Source: Ridgeia piscesae (taxonomy: Eukaryota > Annelida > Polychaeta > Sabellida > Siboglinidae). Taken from it: 64,000 nt of DNA. The stretch is from NCBI GenBank assembly GCA_025642075.2, contig JAODUO010000191.1:77501-141500 (forward strand), read 5' to 3'. Position 1 is the stretch's first letter, and the number at the start of each line of letters is the position of its first letter. The position numbers and the translations under genes are program-made. This document shows, in pieces, positions 35,011 to 57,239 of the stretch. The notes beneath the pieces were generated by a model. That model made no database searches. It saw only the letters and a program-made list of their open reading frames with translations, and was not told the origin of the DNA.

Positions 35011-36461
35011 TTATAATATGTTATTGGACAATTATATCGTATATTTCTTGCATTGGCAAGAAATATATGATACATTTGTACACAGCAGACATTCCACAAA
35101 AGGCAACTGGTAGAACTATTAAAATACTGATTTCACTTATGGCAATGTTTGATTTTAGTAATGTTCAACCGGTTGCATGAAGAAGTCTGAAGAGTAGACT
35201 GGATTCAACTCTAAATTGTTCCTAGATGGTACATAGTTATGAATGAAGCCACTGTTGTGTTGCATCACCAACTACATTCAGCTATTCTAAATTCAGCTTC
35301 CCTTTCACACATTCTATCCTAGTGTTTTTAATGTCATTTTCTCCGATTTGCTTCACATATAGTACACTGTATTCTCCTTTTAAAGTCCATTGTTTCATTC
35401 ATCACAGGCACAATCGACTTTCAGTTTTGTTATTTTCGTCATCGTCATATGTATACCCAGATAGATATTTACAGTGTATATTCACTTTGTGTAGTTTTTG
35501 ACACTTGTTTTTTGTTCCACTGACATTTGTTCTTTGTTGCAGACTTAGAGCATGACGTCAAGTTCTCAAACACTTTCACTTTCTGTTCGTGTTTGTGTGG
35601 ATACAACCCACAAAGAATAATGATGACATGGTTAGCTGTGGTAAATTCAATGAACTGTGTATTGCTTAAATGTAAATTCAAGTCAGTTTCACATGATGTA
35701 TTTGTGTGGGTATAAATATCTATAGAAGGTGCAATGAGTAGTGAACTATTCATAATAATATATGAACATGTTCTCACTGTCATTATGGGTGGTTTCATAG
35801 GTTTACAATGTTAACAAACCATGTGATTTGTACTGGTTCAAATTACAATCCATCTATGAACACTTGGTACACAGGTGCAAACAAACCACGTGGATGACAC
35901 ATACGAGAAATTAAATGTTGTTTTGACAAGCAAATTGTTTTATTGCAACCAAAGAACAAAGCAAAATACATTAAATATTTATACTGCAAAATTCATGGTT
36001 GTGTTTTGTTTAATCAATAAGTTTTGCATCTTTGATTTTACTTACTTTGACGGGCAAGACGTTAGGCACTGCCCATTCATTCAATTTAGGATTATGTGAC
36101 TTGAATATCAAGTCCAATCCACATTACTTTTAAATATTAAATCTGATTGATGCTACTGCTACCTGTCATTTCCAAACTTGTGATAACTTCAACATATTTT
36201 TCTTTTAATTTAACTGCACTGTGCAATTTCCCACTTCCCAAAAATGTATGTACAATGTATTTTCAAATATTCTATACTAGCAACATTTATTTGTAATCTT
36301 GCCCACAAATCTCTACAACCTTTACTGCTACAGCCTCAAGTTTTATCAATATTTTGTCAAAGTTGACTTATTTAATGCATTCTTTTTTATGCAACACATT
36401 CATATTTTGTAAAAATAGCAATTCTAATTAGTTTATTGTAATGATTGTCTAGTCTAGTACA
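35011..36461 (+). other. Intergenic between DIRS and UFC1, with dispersed repeat copy B
   Basis: AT-rich. 35265-35870 is the diverged partner of the repeat at 1600-2240. No coding signal until the last UFC1 exon. Confidence 0.5.
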
Positions 36462-39427
36462 TCATTTACTGGCGTCCCCTCCACTGTCCTTTTCTTTATG
36501 TGTCACTATACCACGTGATATTAAGTCTGGAATCTCAACGGCCAACCAGGGTCCAAGCTGCAACAAAGCCACCACATTATACAGAATGTATCACAGGACT
36601 ATATAATCAGCTCATCAGCCAATAATTGAAATTTCTTCCAACAAGTTATCATGTTTCCTATGTCGATGGTTGTGGTGAAAATCACACTATACCACAGCCG
36701 TATCGATAAAATATGTGAAATAATGTCAAAGTGGGCTGTTGCTATTGTACATTCGAGTCAGTAGACAGTGCTACCATAAATAATGTTGCAATCAACTAAA
36801 GATTTGCTTAAATGTTCCCACAATATTACACCTACCGGTATACTTAGTTCCTATATTCCTATAAGGCCATAACAAAACGGTTTGAAATTGGACAAAACAC
36901 AAATATTCTCATCTATACATGCATTATATTCTATATAAATATTCAAATAAGAAATGGCACCAACTATGTTTTTTATTGTTGAAGCATTAGAAGTAATTCA
37001 CAACAAAAAACTTACCCCTAAAGCCATGGCATGTGCTATTCCGAACCGAGGTACATTTCTTGCCCACAGCGGCTTGAAATGATCAGTCAAGCAGATTTTG
37101 CCACCTCTGAAAAAGTGCAAGCCAATATCCAACTATGTTACAGTGCATTGGCCAGAATTATGACATTGTGGTTACTGTTACCACCAAACACAACAATCTA
37201 AATTCATAGCAGTATAATATGGTAATCATTCGGCTTACCTGTACATTTTTGCTGTCTTCCCATCAAGTTCTGGTATAGCAATCTCTGGTGCAGTTGTTGG
37301 ATATAGTACAGGTATCTAGAGTAACCAGACATAGACATAAAGACGTAGTACAGAAAAGTACAACAAGCAGGAGTCACCAATTATGTTGGGTGGCACACAG
37401 TTCTGGTAGTGATACAAATACCATAGATCAGTATTAATTAAATAAATACTCAAATGACACTATTTTCACACAAAAACAAAAAAGACTTAAGTACTGTTTG
37501 CGTGCTAAACAAGGCACTTTTGGTTAATTGAAGACTTCTAAAAATGTATTCCTGGACTTGTGCCACATATTCAGTACGTCCAATGTAGATGAGACTTGCA
37601 CAAGGAGTCGGAGAAATAAGAAAAGAAAAGTTTCAAAACATGCTACAAAATTAATGGTCTTAACAGACTGCAAACAGCATAAGACCACTGTCGATACCTT
37701 TGACGCAATAAATTTACAGTAACAATTAATTTGCAGGCAGTTAACTCATAACCCTAGGTAGTGTACTAGAATACTCACATCAAATTCAACATCAAATTCA
37801 TATTTCAGCAGGTCGTGGATGTACCAACATTTGCCAAACCATCTAGTGCCATCTTTGTTTGACTCCAGTCGGAACCAGTCATTGTCGGCCTCTTTATTGT
37901 TCTGCACATACTGAAAGACAAACACAGGATGTGCTAGCTAACCGGTATTCATTATATGCATAACACTTCACTTTGTGTATTTACTCAATAGTGCCCATGT
38001 ATTGATAATTAATCCCATTGTGGTATGTCAATGAAAGTGTACTGCAAGTTTCATAAACAATCACATCTATGGCTATGAACTTACGACATGTTACACCTGG
38101 TATTATATCATGTTCATCAATGAATAGATATATCTGTACTTAGTCAATGTAGCATATTAGTAGTATGTTTATTTTAGACAAATAGTCCATATGTATACAT
38201 TTAAACAAATTAGTACAATACTTAAAAAACAAGTAAAGCAATTATGGAGTAAAGTAAAATAAGAAATAACTGGGTAATAAATATAAATAAATAGGTCATG
38301 AAATACAATTGAATTAATGAACAAAATAATGATTAAAAAATACAATATTATGTGTACAATAGGGATCTCTGGTATGTGTACATCGAGCTTCTAAAATGTA
38401 TACCGGTATGAAAGTAAATGACAAATAAAGGGTTTTCAGACTGATGAAGTGACAACATAAGAGACTAACTATAAATGAACGAATGTATTCATTAAAATAT
38501 TTAACATAATTGGTCGCAAACATAAAACGTCCACTACATCTTGATAGTAAGTTAAGTAAAATTCTTAGACTTCTTGTATGCAACGGTAATGCTTTTTCAA
38601 GCTCAGATTTTTGAATTTGCACCAAAGACTAGAAGTGTACAGTATGCTTGAAATAAAGTAATGTTGGTGGAAGTACCACAAAGACAAACATTTCAAGCTA
38701 AAACATTAGCTTGTGCATAAAGCCTAAAGGTATCTTTTTTGTCTGGCAATATCGTCATCATCAGTAAGACAAGATATTTACATTTCGTAGTATAAGGTAA
38801 AGGTCAAAGATGATTATTGACACGATGAATATTTTTCATATCCTGGGGTTTAAATGTCAATAACCATACAATACAACAATATTCTGTGCTGTGACAAATC
38901 GAACGTTTTGACTAATTATTTGTCTACATTTTACAAATATAGTTGTCATTACTTATTTCACGTCACATCTAACTGTATGCTTGACAATGTAGGCATTCGT
39001 CTTCTGTCATCATTCGTATAATGATAATCTGGAGCCGACTGTCATCGTGTTGTTACCATATTATCGCTCAAAAAATACATTACTGGTATCACCGTTACTT
39101 AATAATCCAAACAGTTGTAATATGTCTGACTGGGTGTTCTTGATGCTATTTCAAACATTGCTTTTCTGTTGGACACGAAATATAATTTTACTCAGTTACG
39201 GAAATATTCAGCTTGACAGAGTTGTAAATGTGTCGCATCGTCAAAACATCGCCATATGTTGTCAAGATTTGATGTAAGATTGACCTATTAAAATACTACT
39301 ATACCTTGATTAAGGATTGGTATTCTTCTTTCAACCTCTGTACCCAAAGTTCGCCATCTCTTGGACCAGCTTTGGTTTTTAAAAGTGTAATTTGCGCTAG
39401 AGCCTTCTTCGTGCTTGCGTCCACCAT
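36462..39427 (-). CDS. UFC1: Ubiquitin-fold modifier-conjugating enzyme 1 (UFC1), complete
   Basis: Five minus-strand exons: 39305-39427 (ATG at 39427), 37779-37910, 37239-37315, 37016-37106 and 36462-36557 (TGA). All introns are GT-AG and the total is 172 codons, against 167 in the human protein. Recognised segments: [20 protein letters not shown] (exon 1), [35 protein letters not shown] (exon 2), [20 protein letters not shown] (exon 3), [20 protein letters not shown] (exon 4), [13 protein letters not shown] (exon 5). The catalytic cysteine falls at residue 116, as in human UFC1. UFC1 is the E2 that receives UFM1 from UBA5 and passes it to targets with the UFL1 ligase complex, mainly at the ER and ribosome. 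The C-terminal tail after VTHKEKD is a little longer than in vertebrates. Confidence 0.97.
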
Positions 39428-39980
39428 CGTGACAACACGACAATGGTGGCGACTCCTAGTATCGTGTTGGGGAACTAACTACCACGCATACTTCCCGACC
39501 CAACGTAGCCGTTCTGGGCTACAGAAATGCTTTTATTATATATTTTTTATTTTATTATATTATCTGTCTTGACGCCACCAAATCTCCATATATAGAATAT
39601 CCTGACCTAAGCTGATATAGAGACAATTTTTTATATAATTGGTTGTGTTGGAACAATGAACAAAGAAATGGGCTACTTCGTTGGCACGATAAAGGATAAG
39701 TAAGGGGTCGTCTTAATTTAATTAGTAGAAAGTCAATGTTTGATATTAGATTAAATTACTTTCATCTGATCTCAGCCCTACTTAGGACGAAAGAAAAACA
39801 TCAATGTCTGGTGCCAGACTAAATTGCCTCTGACCCCCCCCCCCAAAGACAAATGATTTTCTGACATCCAACACTGACTTTCTGGATATAATCCTTAAGT
39901 AATCTAACGATTCAAAGTCAAAGCACGAACACAAATAAAAGTAATAAAATAATTTCAAAGGTTTTATTATAAATAAATCG
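39428..39980 (-). promoter_or_regulatory. UFC1 upstream region
   Basis: About 550 bp before the UFC1 ATG on the minus strand. The first 100 bp (39428-39520) are GC-richer with several CpGs, consistent with a start site; the rest is AT-rich with an eleven-C run near 39834. No TATA box was assigned. Confidence 0.35.
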
Positions 39981-39997
39981 TTGAATGACAGCCATTC

Positions 39998-40490
39998 TTC
40001 TGCAACACAATCATCGTTCACACAAGACAATTCACACTGCCAGCCTAGCAGTCAGTGTTCAGTAATGTACAGGTGCCAGCCTAGCAGTCAGTGTTCAGTA
40101 ATGTACAGGCAGTCACACTGCCAGCCTAGCAGTCAGTGTTCAGTAATGTACAGGCAGTCACACTGCCAGCCTAGCAGTCGGTGTTCAGTAATGTACAGGC
40201 GCTAGCCTTGCAGTCAGTGTTCAGTAACGTACAGGCAGTCACACTGCCAGCCTAGCAGTCAGTGTTCAGTAATGTACAGGCGCTAGCCTTGCAGTCAGTG
40301 TTCAGTAACGTACAGGCAGTCACACTGCCAGCCTAGCAGTCAGTGTTCAGTAATGTACAGGCGCTAGCCTTGCAGTCAGTGTTCAGTAACGTACAGGCAG
40401 TCACACTGCGGGCCTAGCAGTCAGTGTTCAGTAATGTACAGGCAGTCACACTGCCAGCCTAGCAGTCGGTGTTCAGTAATGTACAGGCAG
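39998..40490. repeat. Minisatellite, roughly 36- to 47-bp unit, two subtypes
   Basis: About eleven tandem units around CAGTCAGTGTTCAGTAATGT, ACAGGCAGTCACACTGCCAG, CCTAG. An alternate form with CGCTAGCCTTGCAGTCAGTG, TTCAGTAACGTACAGG recurs in a regular alternation at 40200-40400, a higher-order repeat of about 90 bp. Confidence 0.93.
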
Positions 40491-40584
40491 TGATCATACA
40501 CATGGTTGTACCTGTGCTTATTTAGTCACTTCATTCTGCACACCCAGTACCCATCACGTGCCCTCATGTTTGACAGGTCAACAC

Positions 40585-41166
40585 TCTATGGAGAGGGTGC
40601 TGGACATGTCAAGGTCCTGAAGTGGGTGTAGTCTGAGCATAATTATCTACATCAAGAAGTAGGAGGAGTTTGCACATGTCAACATCCTGAGGTGGGTGGA
40701 GCTTGGCAATGTTAACACCATGAAGTGGCAAAAGTCTGAGCGTATCAACATCTTGGAGTGGGTGGAGCTTGGCCATGTCAACATCCTGAAGTTGGAGGAG
40801 CTTGGCCATGCCAACAAGCTGACATGGGAGGAGCTTGGCCATGTCAATATCCTGATGTGGGAGGAGCTTGGCCATGTCAACATCCTGATGTGGGAGGAGC
40901 TTGGCCATGTTAACATCCTGATGTGGGAAGAGCTTGGCCATGTCAATATCCGGACGGAGGAGCTTGGCCCTGTCAACATCCTGACGTGGAAAGAGCTTGG
41001 CCATGTCAATATCCGACGGAGGAGCTTGGCTCTGTCAACATCCCGATGTGGGAGGAGCTTGGCCCAGTCAACATCCTGACGTGGGAGGAGCTTGGCCATG
41101 TCAACATCCTGACGTGGGAGGAGCTTGGCCCAGTCAACATCCTTACGTGGGAGAAGCTTGGCCATG

Positions 41167-41190
<24 letters not shown>
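40585..41190. repeat. 33-bp minisatellite at the TBRG1 3' end
   Basis: About seventeen copies of a unit reading GTGGGAGGAGCTTGGCCATG then TCAACATCCTGAC. The unit is a multiple of three, so several frames on both strands stay open for over 100 codons (11-residue periods). The TBRG1 stop codon falls inside the outermost unit. Confidence 0.95.
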
Positions 41191-50185
<8,995 letters not shown>

Positions 50186-50206
50186 CTGTCCACAGCAGGG
50201 CTGCAC

Positions 50207-51589
50207 CTGACATTCAGAGCAAAACTAATCAAATATTGAGCACAGAAATCATAGCTTCTTGCCTTCTAGAGCTGCTCTAGAAAGATCCTGAGCCATAATT
50301 CTAGCTCATTTCTGTAGGCATAGCCCTAAAATGACTCAAGTTGTTTCTCTCAGTTTTGTGTATATCTGTGACTCATTTTTTTACTGGCATAAACATTTGA
50401 GTGGATGGCTTTGGCTAATGGTGGTCATGTTACTTCGTTGTCTCGATCTTGGGACTGACACCAGTGTTGTACACTGGCTCTCTCGGTTTCTGCCTTACGC
50501 AATCATAATGTGCAGTTTCACCAACAATTGATTTTTTAAATAATCAAATGGCATACAAACACCAATGGCATACAAACAAAGCATCAAATAAATAGGTTTT
50601 AGTGAACTATGTACAGTATTCATTTTAAAAAATCAGCAGTTTTAAACTTTTAATTCAAAATACTGAACTATTCACTGTCTGTGTTACTGTCATGGGGATA
50701 TACCCACAAATGGATCTCTACGCCATGGTAGCCCTGCTTAAAAGAACTGCATTGTGCATTTTGTTCTTGGAAGCACTAAATATAGGACTGGTTGAATGGA
50801 AATGATATGTCTGCGTAGCATGGTATCACAGCTGCGAGATAATGATGTTTGTCAGACAGTGACCAGGTGCATATGCATTCAAGTGTAATTCGGCCTAAAG
50901 GTGTCAACATGGGCAATCAGCGGTTGACTGAAGCAAAAATGAAGGGGTGTCATGTTAGAGACTGGATTGTAGGAGAAAGAGATGTCATTTAACGAATTTT
51001 ATATATCATTATATGACATGTGTGAATGGCAGCTAATTAATGTCTGAAATTTTCAATACCATGGATTAAAAAACCTAGTGGGAAATCAAAGAAACGTTAC
51101 CATGGCAGCCTATGGGAATCGATTGGTGGTATTCTATATAATATAATACCCTGGTCGAGTGGCGACACAGGCAACAGGCACAGGCACAGGCACAGGCCAC
51201 AACGGCTGTCTGAGACTGACGCCTGAGCATCTCTACTCTAGGCCTATTTCTGCTTTGCCTTTCGTGTATATGTTCACTTATGCCAGACAATTATGTTAGT
51301 TTCATTATCAAGTTGTTTAGCGATAAATGATAAAATGATAGTTGTAACGTACCGATCGTCGAGCAGTTATGTAGTCAGTCAAGCTGAGGTGATCCACAAA
51401 ATAAGTTCGTCTACATGGATTTGTTGATTATGCCAGACTTCTCAACTCGGCCCACGGACAACTCGGCCGCAGCAACTCGGCCCACGACCAACTCAGCTTT
51501 AAAAAGTGCTGCCACCTCACGGAGTTTGTTTAATTGAGGCTAGATGCAACTATCTAAAATACATTAAAAAAAGACTTAGTAAGTGAATA
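50207..51589 (-). other. Upstream of the HARE/TBRG1 gene, no exon recognised
   Basis: Contains TTCTAGAGCTGCTCTAGAAA near 50267, an isolated match to the core of the minisatellite at 3725-5535, and a small ACAGGC repeat near 51170. A 5' UTR exon may lie here. Confidence 0.4.
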
Positions 51590-52650
51590 CAAGTAGCTTG
51601 AAATCAACTCTGCACACAATGGGCAGCCAGTGGATCGAGTTCGCGTAGCAAGGGTGTGGCACTGTCGCTACGCGGGCAACCCATAATCAACCTGGCAGCC
51701 GTACGTGTTATGCATTCGTTGTAGACGGGCGATGTTAACTGCAGACGTACCGTATAAGAGTGCGTTACGGTAGTCAAACCGTGACGTGATAATGGCATTG
51801 ATAACGCGTTCCTTTGTCGGTCTGGGAAGAAAGCGGATAATTTGATTAATGTTGCGCAGGTAGAAAGAGGCCAAAGAGCAAGCACTGATAGTATGCGACA
51901 CAAGCTTCTTCATGTCAAGGTGCCTATCAATGCAAACGCTAAGACATTGAACACACTGCGAAGCCATAATTGTAAATACACCAACGCGAATCACACTTTT
52001 GTCAACGATTGCATCTGCAGACTTAGGCTATAGGCACAATCGGAAGATTATTGTGTCTTACCATCGTTCATGCACATAGAGTTCCGTGCCGTCCAGACAT
52101 TTGCCTCACCTAAACAATCGTCCATTTGCTTAACTGCAGCCACTAATTCAGGATGGTTCAAGTCAAAATGAGCACATGTAAATCGTCGGCATATTGATGG
52201 AAGAATAGTCCATGGGCTCGTATGATGTCACCGATAGATTGTATATAACGAAAAGAGCAATGGCCCAAGGACAGAACCTTGCTGGACACCTGTCGTTAGA
52301 GTAGATGTACTCGACGACGGGTCATGTGCACCGATTACTACTCGCCGCGTCTTCTTTTTCAGATCAGTCCAGTGCTTTGGCAACAAAGCCGTAGCGCAAA
52401 CGTAACCATCTACTCAAGAGGTTATGGTTGATCGTATCGAAGGCGGAACTGAAATCAACGAGAAGCAAGATGGTTCCTTGTTTTTTTGTCCATTGCTGTT
52501 TTGACGGCACTTGTAAGATACAGCAGCGCAGTTTCAGTCGAATGTTTTTTTCCGATACGCCGACTGAAAGCACTCAACCATTTGCTGACCAGAGACATGT
52601 GTCAGTATCCTAAGCGCGACCACTTTCTCAATTGCTTTGGTTACTCACAG
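51590..52650 (-). mobile_element. CR1/L2-like LINE remnant
   Basis: Minus-strand RT pieces in order: LLLVDFSSAFDTINHNLLSR (about 52475-52415), TGVQQGSVLGPLLFSLYT (about 52290), a QYADDLHVL-like motif (about 52170), IDRHLDMKKLVSHTISACSL, ASFYLRNINQIIRFL, ERVINAIITSRFDYRNALLY and IARLQRMHN (about 51950-51690), then CITRTAARLI in another frame. Multiple frameshifts; dead. Confidence 0.85.
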
Positions 52651-53639
52651 GTCGGTAACTGGTCAGGGTGTCTTTGTCCAGTGATGGTTTGACGTTTGAT
52701 GGTTTTGACTCAGAGTAGTTGAACCATGGTATATGGCTTACCTGAAAGATACACACAATGTTTTGCTATGTATATAGATCGATCGCCTTGACAAATTCTG
52801 ATCGATCAGGAGATATACTAAAATTGTGAGATTCACAGCGCTATACAAGTTATTCTAGAACGTATGTGAGTCTTTGGTCGCACTTTCAAAGCAGCCGTCG
52901 TCATTGATGTTTATGTCAGATGCTGCTGTATCGATCTATTTATGGTGTTGGAGCTGTCACGCTGTACACTCAGTCACCCCAGTGCCTGCCACGACACGTA
53001 CCTTGTTTATGTGATACACTTGCTTGTGTTCACTGGGGTGCAACGACTTAACCGATTTGTACACACTGTTCGATGTTCTCATGCGCATGGCCATGCAGTC
53101 AGAGCTCGATGTCTGATGAGAAGGATCTTAATTTTAAACTCCATTCTCACTTCCATCACACGACAGCCTTCATACGTACAACTTGAATTAAGCGGCGTCG
53201 ACCAGCTCGTGTTGTTCAGTTTCGTAATGTGTGAATTAAGCCGTAGTGTTTGCTTCTGACGCAGTTGTTGAAACAATATGCATTGCTAACGTCAATGTCC
53301 ACTTTGTGACAAACGCGTGTACGCAAGACTTACTCTGCCGCTGCATGCAGCTGTGAGATAACGTCTGATCAAGGATTCTACAGCTTCACTTCTTGTGTAG
53401 CTGCTATAAGATAATTCGTTTAATCCTCGAAATGTACGTTGAGAAGGTGGAGCATTGCCGATCTGCATACAACAGTCACATGTGACTCCATCTTCATCAC
53501 GACACTTTGAATCACAGTGACCAAACAATTATCAATACATGCTTAATGCATGCAGCTCGATTGTCTTAAACTGTTAAGCAGAACCGAATTGGATTACTTT
53601 AATTCTAGAGTAATTTAGCTTTAAGTAGTTTGTTCTCAC
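52651..53639. other. No recognised gene
   Basis: Small ORFs only, without family resemblance. Sequence between two LINE remnants; may include their decayed parts. Confidence 0.4.
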
Positions 53640-53960
53640 CTACGTCCTGATCTCCTCTACACATTGTTCAATGCGCATGACAGCCGCATCAATATCTACG
53701 ATCCTGGCGGGGTTTCACTGCGATGTAGATTTGAGTGTCGTCTGCTTTGAAACGGGACATTTAATTAAGTCGTTCTTCCAAATGTTCGTAGCTACTTTCT
53801 AAACTACATTATATATGGCAGTCTTGGCAACAGTACATCGGCGTCGAATGCAGCCGATAGGTCTAGAAGCAACGCGGTGACCATTAATTAATGTTCTAGC
53901 TGGTTGTCCATTGCACGCAGGATTTTATTCTGTACACAACCAAAGACAGTCACGACGCTG
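53640..53960 (-). mobile_element. Second L2-like LINE remnant
   Basis: Minus-strand fragments NKILRAMDNQ, ALLLDLSAAFDADVLLPRLP (about 53890-53820), KADDTQIYIAV and IDAAVMRIEQCVEEIRT (about 53740-53650) match L2/CR1 RT in the right order, with frameshifts and a deletion between the two RT motifs. Confidence 0.75.
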
Positions 53961-54919
53961 TGATTTAATTGGCTTGTGCGAGGACTGGCTGTGCTCACAT
54001 AGATAATACTCAAACATGTCAACCGACCGTCTCGCGGCAACATGCACAATCACGCCTTAGGTCAGTAGGACAGATTATCTGTAATTACTCAATGTGGCTT
54101 TGTCTAGAAACTCTGCTTCGTGACTATTGGCCTCACATGTATGCCCTCCCATCAAGAGGCAAGGCATTATGTCCATTGTCAAAGACGTGCATGTTGACAA
54201 TGCAAAGCTATAATGAAAAAAACATGATCATGCGCACGGTCTCTAAGTATAGCCTAGCTGGGATGTGGTCAAGTTCACATAATATCACCGGCGTTGTCTT
54301 CAAAACATAGTCCATTTTCTGTCTCCGTGATGGCTCAAATGCGGTCAGCAGACAACCGTTTGGGGGTCAACCTCAATGTCAACGGAAATGTCTACGTTAT
54401 TAACATGTCAGGTCAGTTCGGATGTGATTTTCTAGATGTTTCAAGAACAAGTTTGATAACCGCACTGCAAGCGTTTAGAATGAGTCATATTGCGTGTCAA
54501 TATCGGTATGTATAGGAGCTTGTCGACAATTTTGAATAGCTGCCTCTGGTCACCATGCATGCAAATGCATCAACGATTTGACTCATATAGTACTCCAGTT
54601 TTGCACGGTGTATATGTACCTATAGATGATGTGACTGTACAATTGTGAAGCTCAAATAACGTTACGTATTGCAACCGGAAATCACAATCTAGTAATGTTA
54701 GATCCCGAAGAAGGAGCCGAAAGGATCTTGCGATCAGATCAGCCTTAAAATTAAAGTTTCTTCTTCTACGTGTATAATCAGCATAGTTCACATCCTGAAT
54801 TTTGAAGCTAGCTGATAAAGGTATGATAAAATTGTGCTGTGCCAGGTATGAAAATGCTAGAAAAAGTTAAATATTATATTTTTTTAAAGCGAGTAATGTA
54901 TCAACGAGGGGAACAAACC
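53961..54919. other. No recognised gene
   Basis: Mixed-composition DNA between LINE remnants. Minor ORFs were judged noise. Confidence 0.4.
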
Positions 54920-55520
54920 ACGGCTTAGAAGTGTGAAACAATTGCTATCCTAAAGGCTGGTATGTTTGAAATTATGTATATCAACTCATTCCCGGGAGGG
55001 CGTTCCACCAGAAGACAATGCGTGGGAAGAACGAATTGTTGCAGATCTGTGTGCGAGCTGGGATAATAATGATATGTATCATTATATTGGTGGGAGCATT
55101 GGGCATGCATGGTCACCATTGATGGTAATAATGTTGGTTTTTGGCTTCTATACAACAAGATAAGGCAAGACAGTTGTCTTCTTTTATCAAGGAAGTCCCA
55201 ATGGAGGTGGTTAATCATTGCGGACAGGCATTCTCTTTAACTGTGGTTGATTAATTAGGACACATCTGAGAACCCGGCGTTGGATGTTTTCTATCTGGTT
55301 TGCTTCCTTCTTTATGTACGAGCTTCAGCCAATACTCCCATATTCAAAATGGGATCGACGTACAAGTGAAAAGTAGGTTTGTTGTCGTACCTTCGTTGTG
55401 GTTCCTCTGAGATTTCGTTTGAATATAAGCACATCATTCTGTAAGTAGGCGCGGAAGGTGATGTGATTTATGTAGTTCCGCCATGACATTGATAATGGAA
55501 AGTGTACATCGTCCCGTATA
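54920..55520 (-). mobile_element. LINE remnant, C-terminal RT region
   Basis: Minus-strand reading gives LIFKRNLRGTTTKVRQQTYF, SLVRRSHFEYGSIG-stop-SSYIKKEANQIENIQRRVLR (about 55430-55270), then LHWDFLDKRRQLSCLILLYR (about 55200-55140). This is the typical end of a CR1/Jockey-like RT (R.N.R, R..FEYGS..W, K....E..QRR, LDW..L..RR...L...Y). One in-frame stop is visible. Confidence 0.75.
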
Positions 55521-56451
55521 GGTGATATATAGTCGACATTGATTGGGGAAATGTAAGAACTCCTTCCGTATTTACCATGTTGTCATGGATTGGCGGATAT
55601 TCAGTAGGTTTATGGTTGATACGTTAGAGGTTTTTTCATTGGTGAAGACTAAACGAAATGTTCATGAAAAAGTGCTAACTTTCTCATTGTTGTCAAAGAT
55701 TACGTTATGTTCATTTTTATGGAAGATATATTAATTGAGTCTTGTTTCTTTCTTTTCACCAGAAAGCTATGTTTTATATCATAAAGGTCACCGAACATTA
55801 TTTTGTTTAGGAAAGATCAGCGCTTGTGGTGCTTGACGCTTCTTTTAATTTATATGTAATTTAATAGCAATTGTACGTTGTGTTAGAATATAACAGTACA
55901 GACAGGGTAATTGGATAATTGGGAGGTTCCATTGTGGATAACAGCAACACACCAATGTCAATTATAATTGTTTTCACTTGGGATTACTACAATTGTGAGA
56001 GAAAAACAGTTGGCAATCAATGTCGATCTCACAATGAGTACGTATATTGCGGGTGGCAGCTCGCATGGCCACTTACTTGGTCACACAGGTATCAACATAG
56101 ACGCGGGAATTTAATCAATTGTTCGCAATCTTGAATAGTGCAATGCAATATCGTATATGAGCATAGGACACATTAAGCCTCATATTGTGCTGATTCGTGA
56201 CCGCCAATTAACGACCTCGATTGTATCCTGGCATGTAGGGCGAACCAAAATTGCATTCGAACTATGATAGACAGCGGCGGAGTGATAGGCGAGTATTTAT
56301 GAATACTAAGCAGAGAAAGCACAAGGCACACCCGACACCCTGAATTAACTAAGGTAATGGTATAATACCATGTATGGATGCATGCATAGCCTACGCATGC
56401 ACTATAGCTCTATTCGATGTAGAAACTGATAGACGGGTTCGTCGGACTCGC
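55521..56451. other. No recognised gene
   Basis: AT-rich with no coding or repeat structure that I could support. Confidence 0.4.
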
Positions 56452-56893
56452 CCAACAACTGGTTAAATCGGCCAAAATGGTTGTTTATGTGTATGTATGT
56501 ATGTATGTATGTATGTATGTATGTATGTATGTATGTATGTATGTATGTATGTATGTATGTATGTATGTATGTATGTATGTATGTATGTATGTATGTATGT
56601 ATGTATGTATGTATGTATGTATGTGTGTATGTATGTATGTATGTATGTATGTATGTGTGTATGTATGTATGTATGTATGTATGTATGTATGTTGTATGTA
56701 TGTATGTATGTATGTATGTATGTATGTAGTGTGTATGTGTGTATGTATGTATGTATGTATGTAGTTGTGTGTATGTATGTATGTATGTATGTATGTATGT
56801 ATGTATGTGTGTATGTATGTGTATGTATGTATGTATGTATGTATGTATGTATGTGTGTGTGTATGTATGTATGTATGTATGTATGTATGTATG
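56452..56893 (+). mobile_element. 5'-truncated RTE-like LINE tail with (GTAT)n array
   Basis: CAACAACTGGTTAAATCGGC and CAAAATGGTTGTTTATGTGT at 56452-56491 are identical to the 3' end of the LINE at 57240-60143, then run straight into about 400 bp of GTAT repeats with GTGTAT interruptions. It is a severely truncated copy whose tail expanded, or part of a local duplication. Confidence 0.8.
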
Positions 56894-57239
56894 TACTATA
56901 TTAAATATGTATGTATACAAGACATGGATTTCTGGTTAGGGTTTGCTCCCTTAGCCTTTGGTTCTGTCGAGAACCTGTACCACAAGGCAGTGGTTTACAA
57001 CTCTGCATGGCAGGAACGTCAAACTCCCTGAGGTATTGCAATACCTGTATATTTGTTCCCTGAGAGAGTGCCGCTAGTAACTTGCAAAATCCAGCGGCAC
57101 ATTTTGCTAGCAGCTTCCAAGAAATGTACAACGGCACGAATCACCATACCGGATTGGCCGTCGCCCGGGTGACCAAGGACTGCGCTGCTTGACCTCATCT
57201 TCCGTCGACAGTGGAAAATCAGCTAGGAAGAAGAAGACA
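56894..57239 (+). other. Probable 5' region of the RTE-like LINE
   Basis: Moderately GC-rich, no ORF of note. It sits between the left GTAT array and the first endonuclease codons and may be the LINE 5' UTR. Confidence 0.4.

Noticed and set aside
38314..38625. 103-codon minus-strand ORF inside a UFC1 intron
   Set aside because: No recognised family, AT-rich, no splice link with UFC1 exons.
56402..56920. Long Tyr/Val/Cys and Thr/His/Ile ORFs over GTAT repeats
   Set aside because: They arise from the tetranucleotide repeat having no stop in some frames; not genes.
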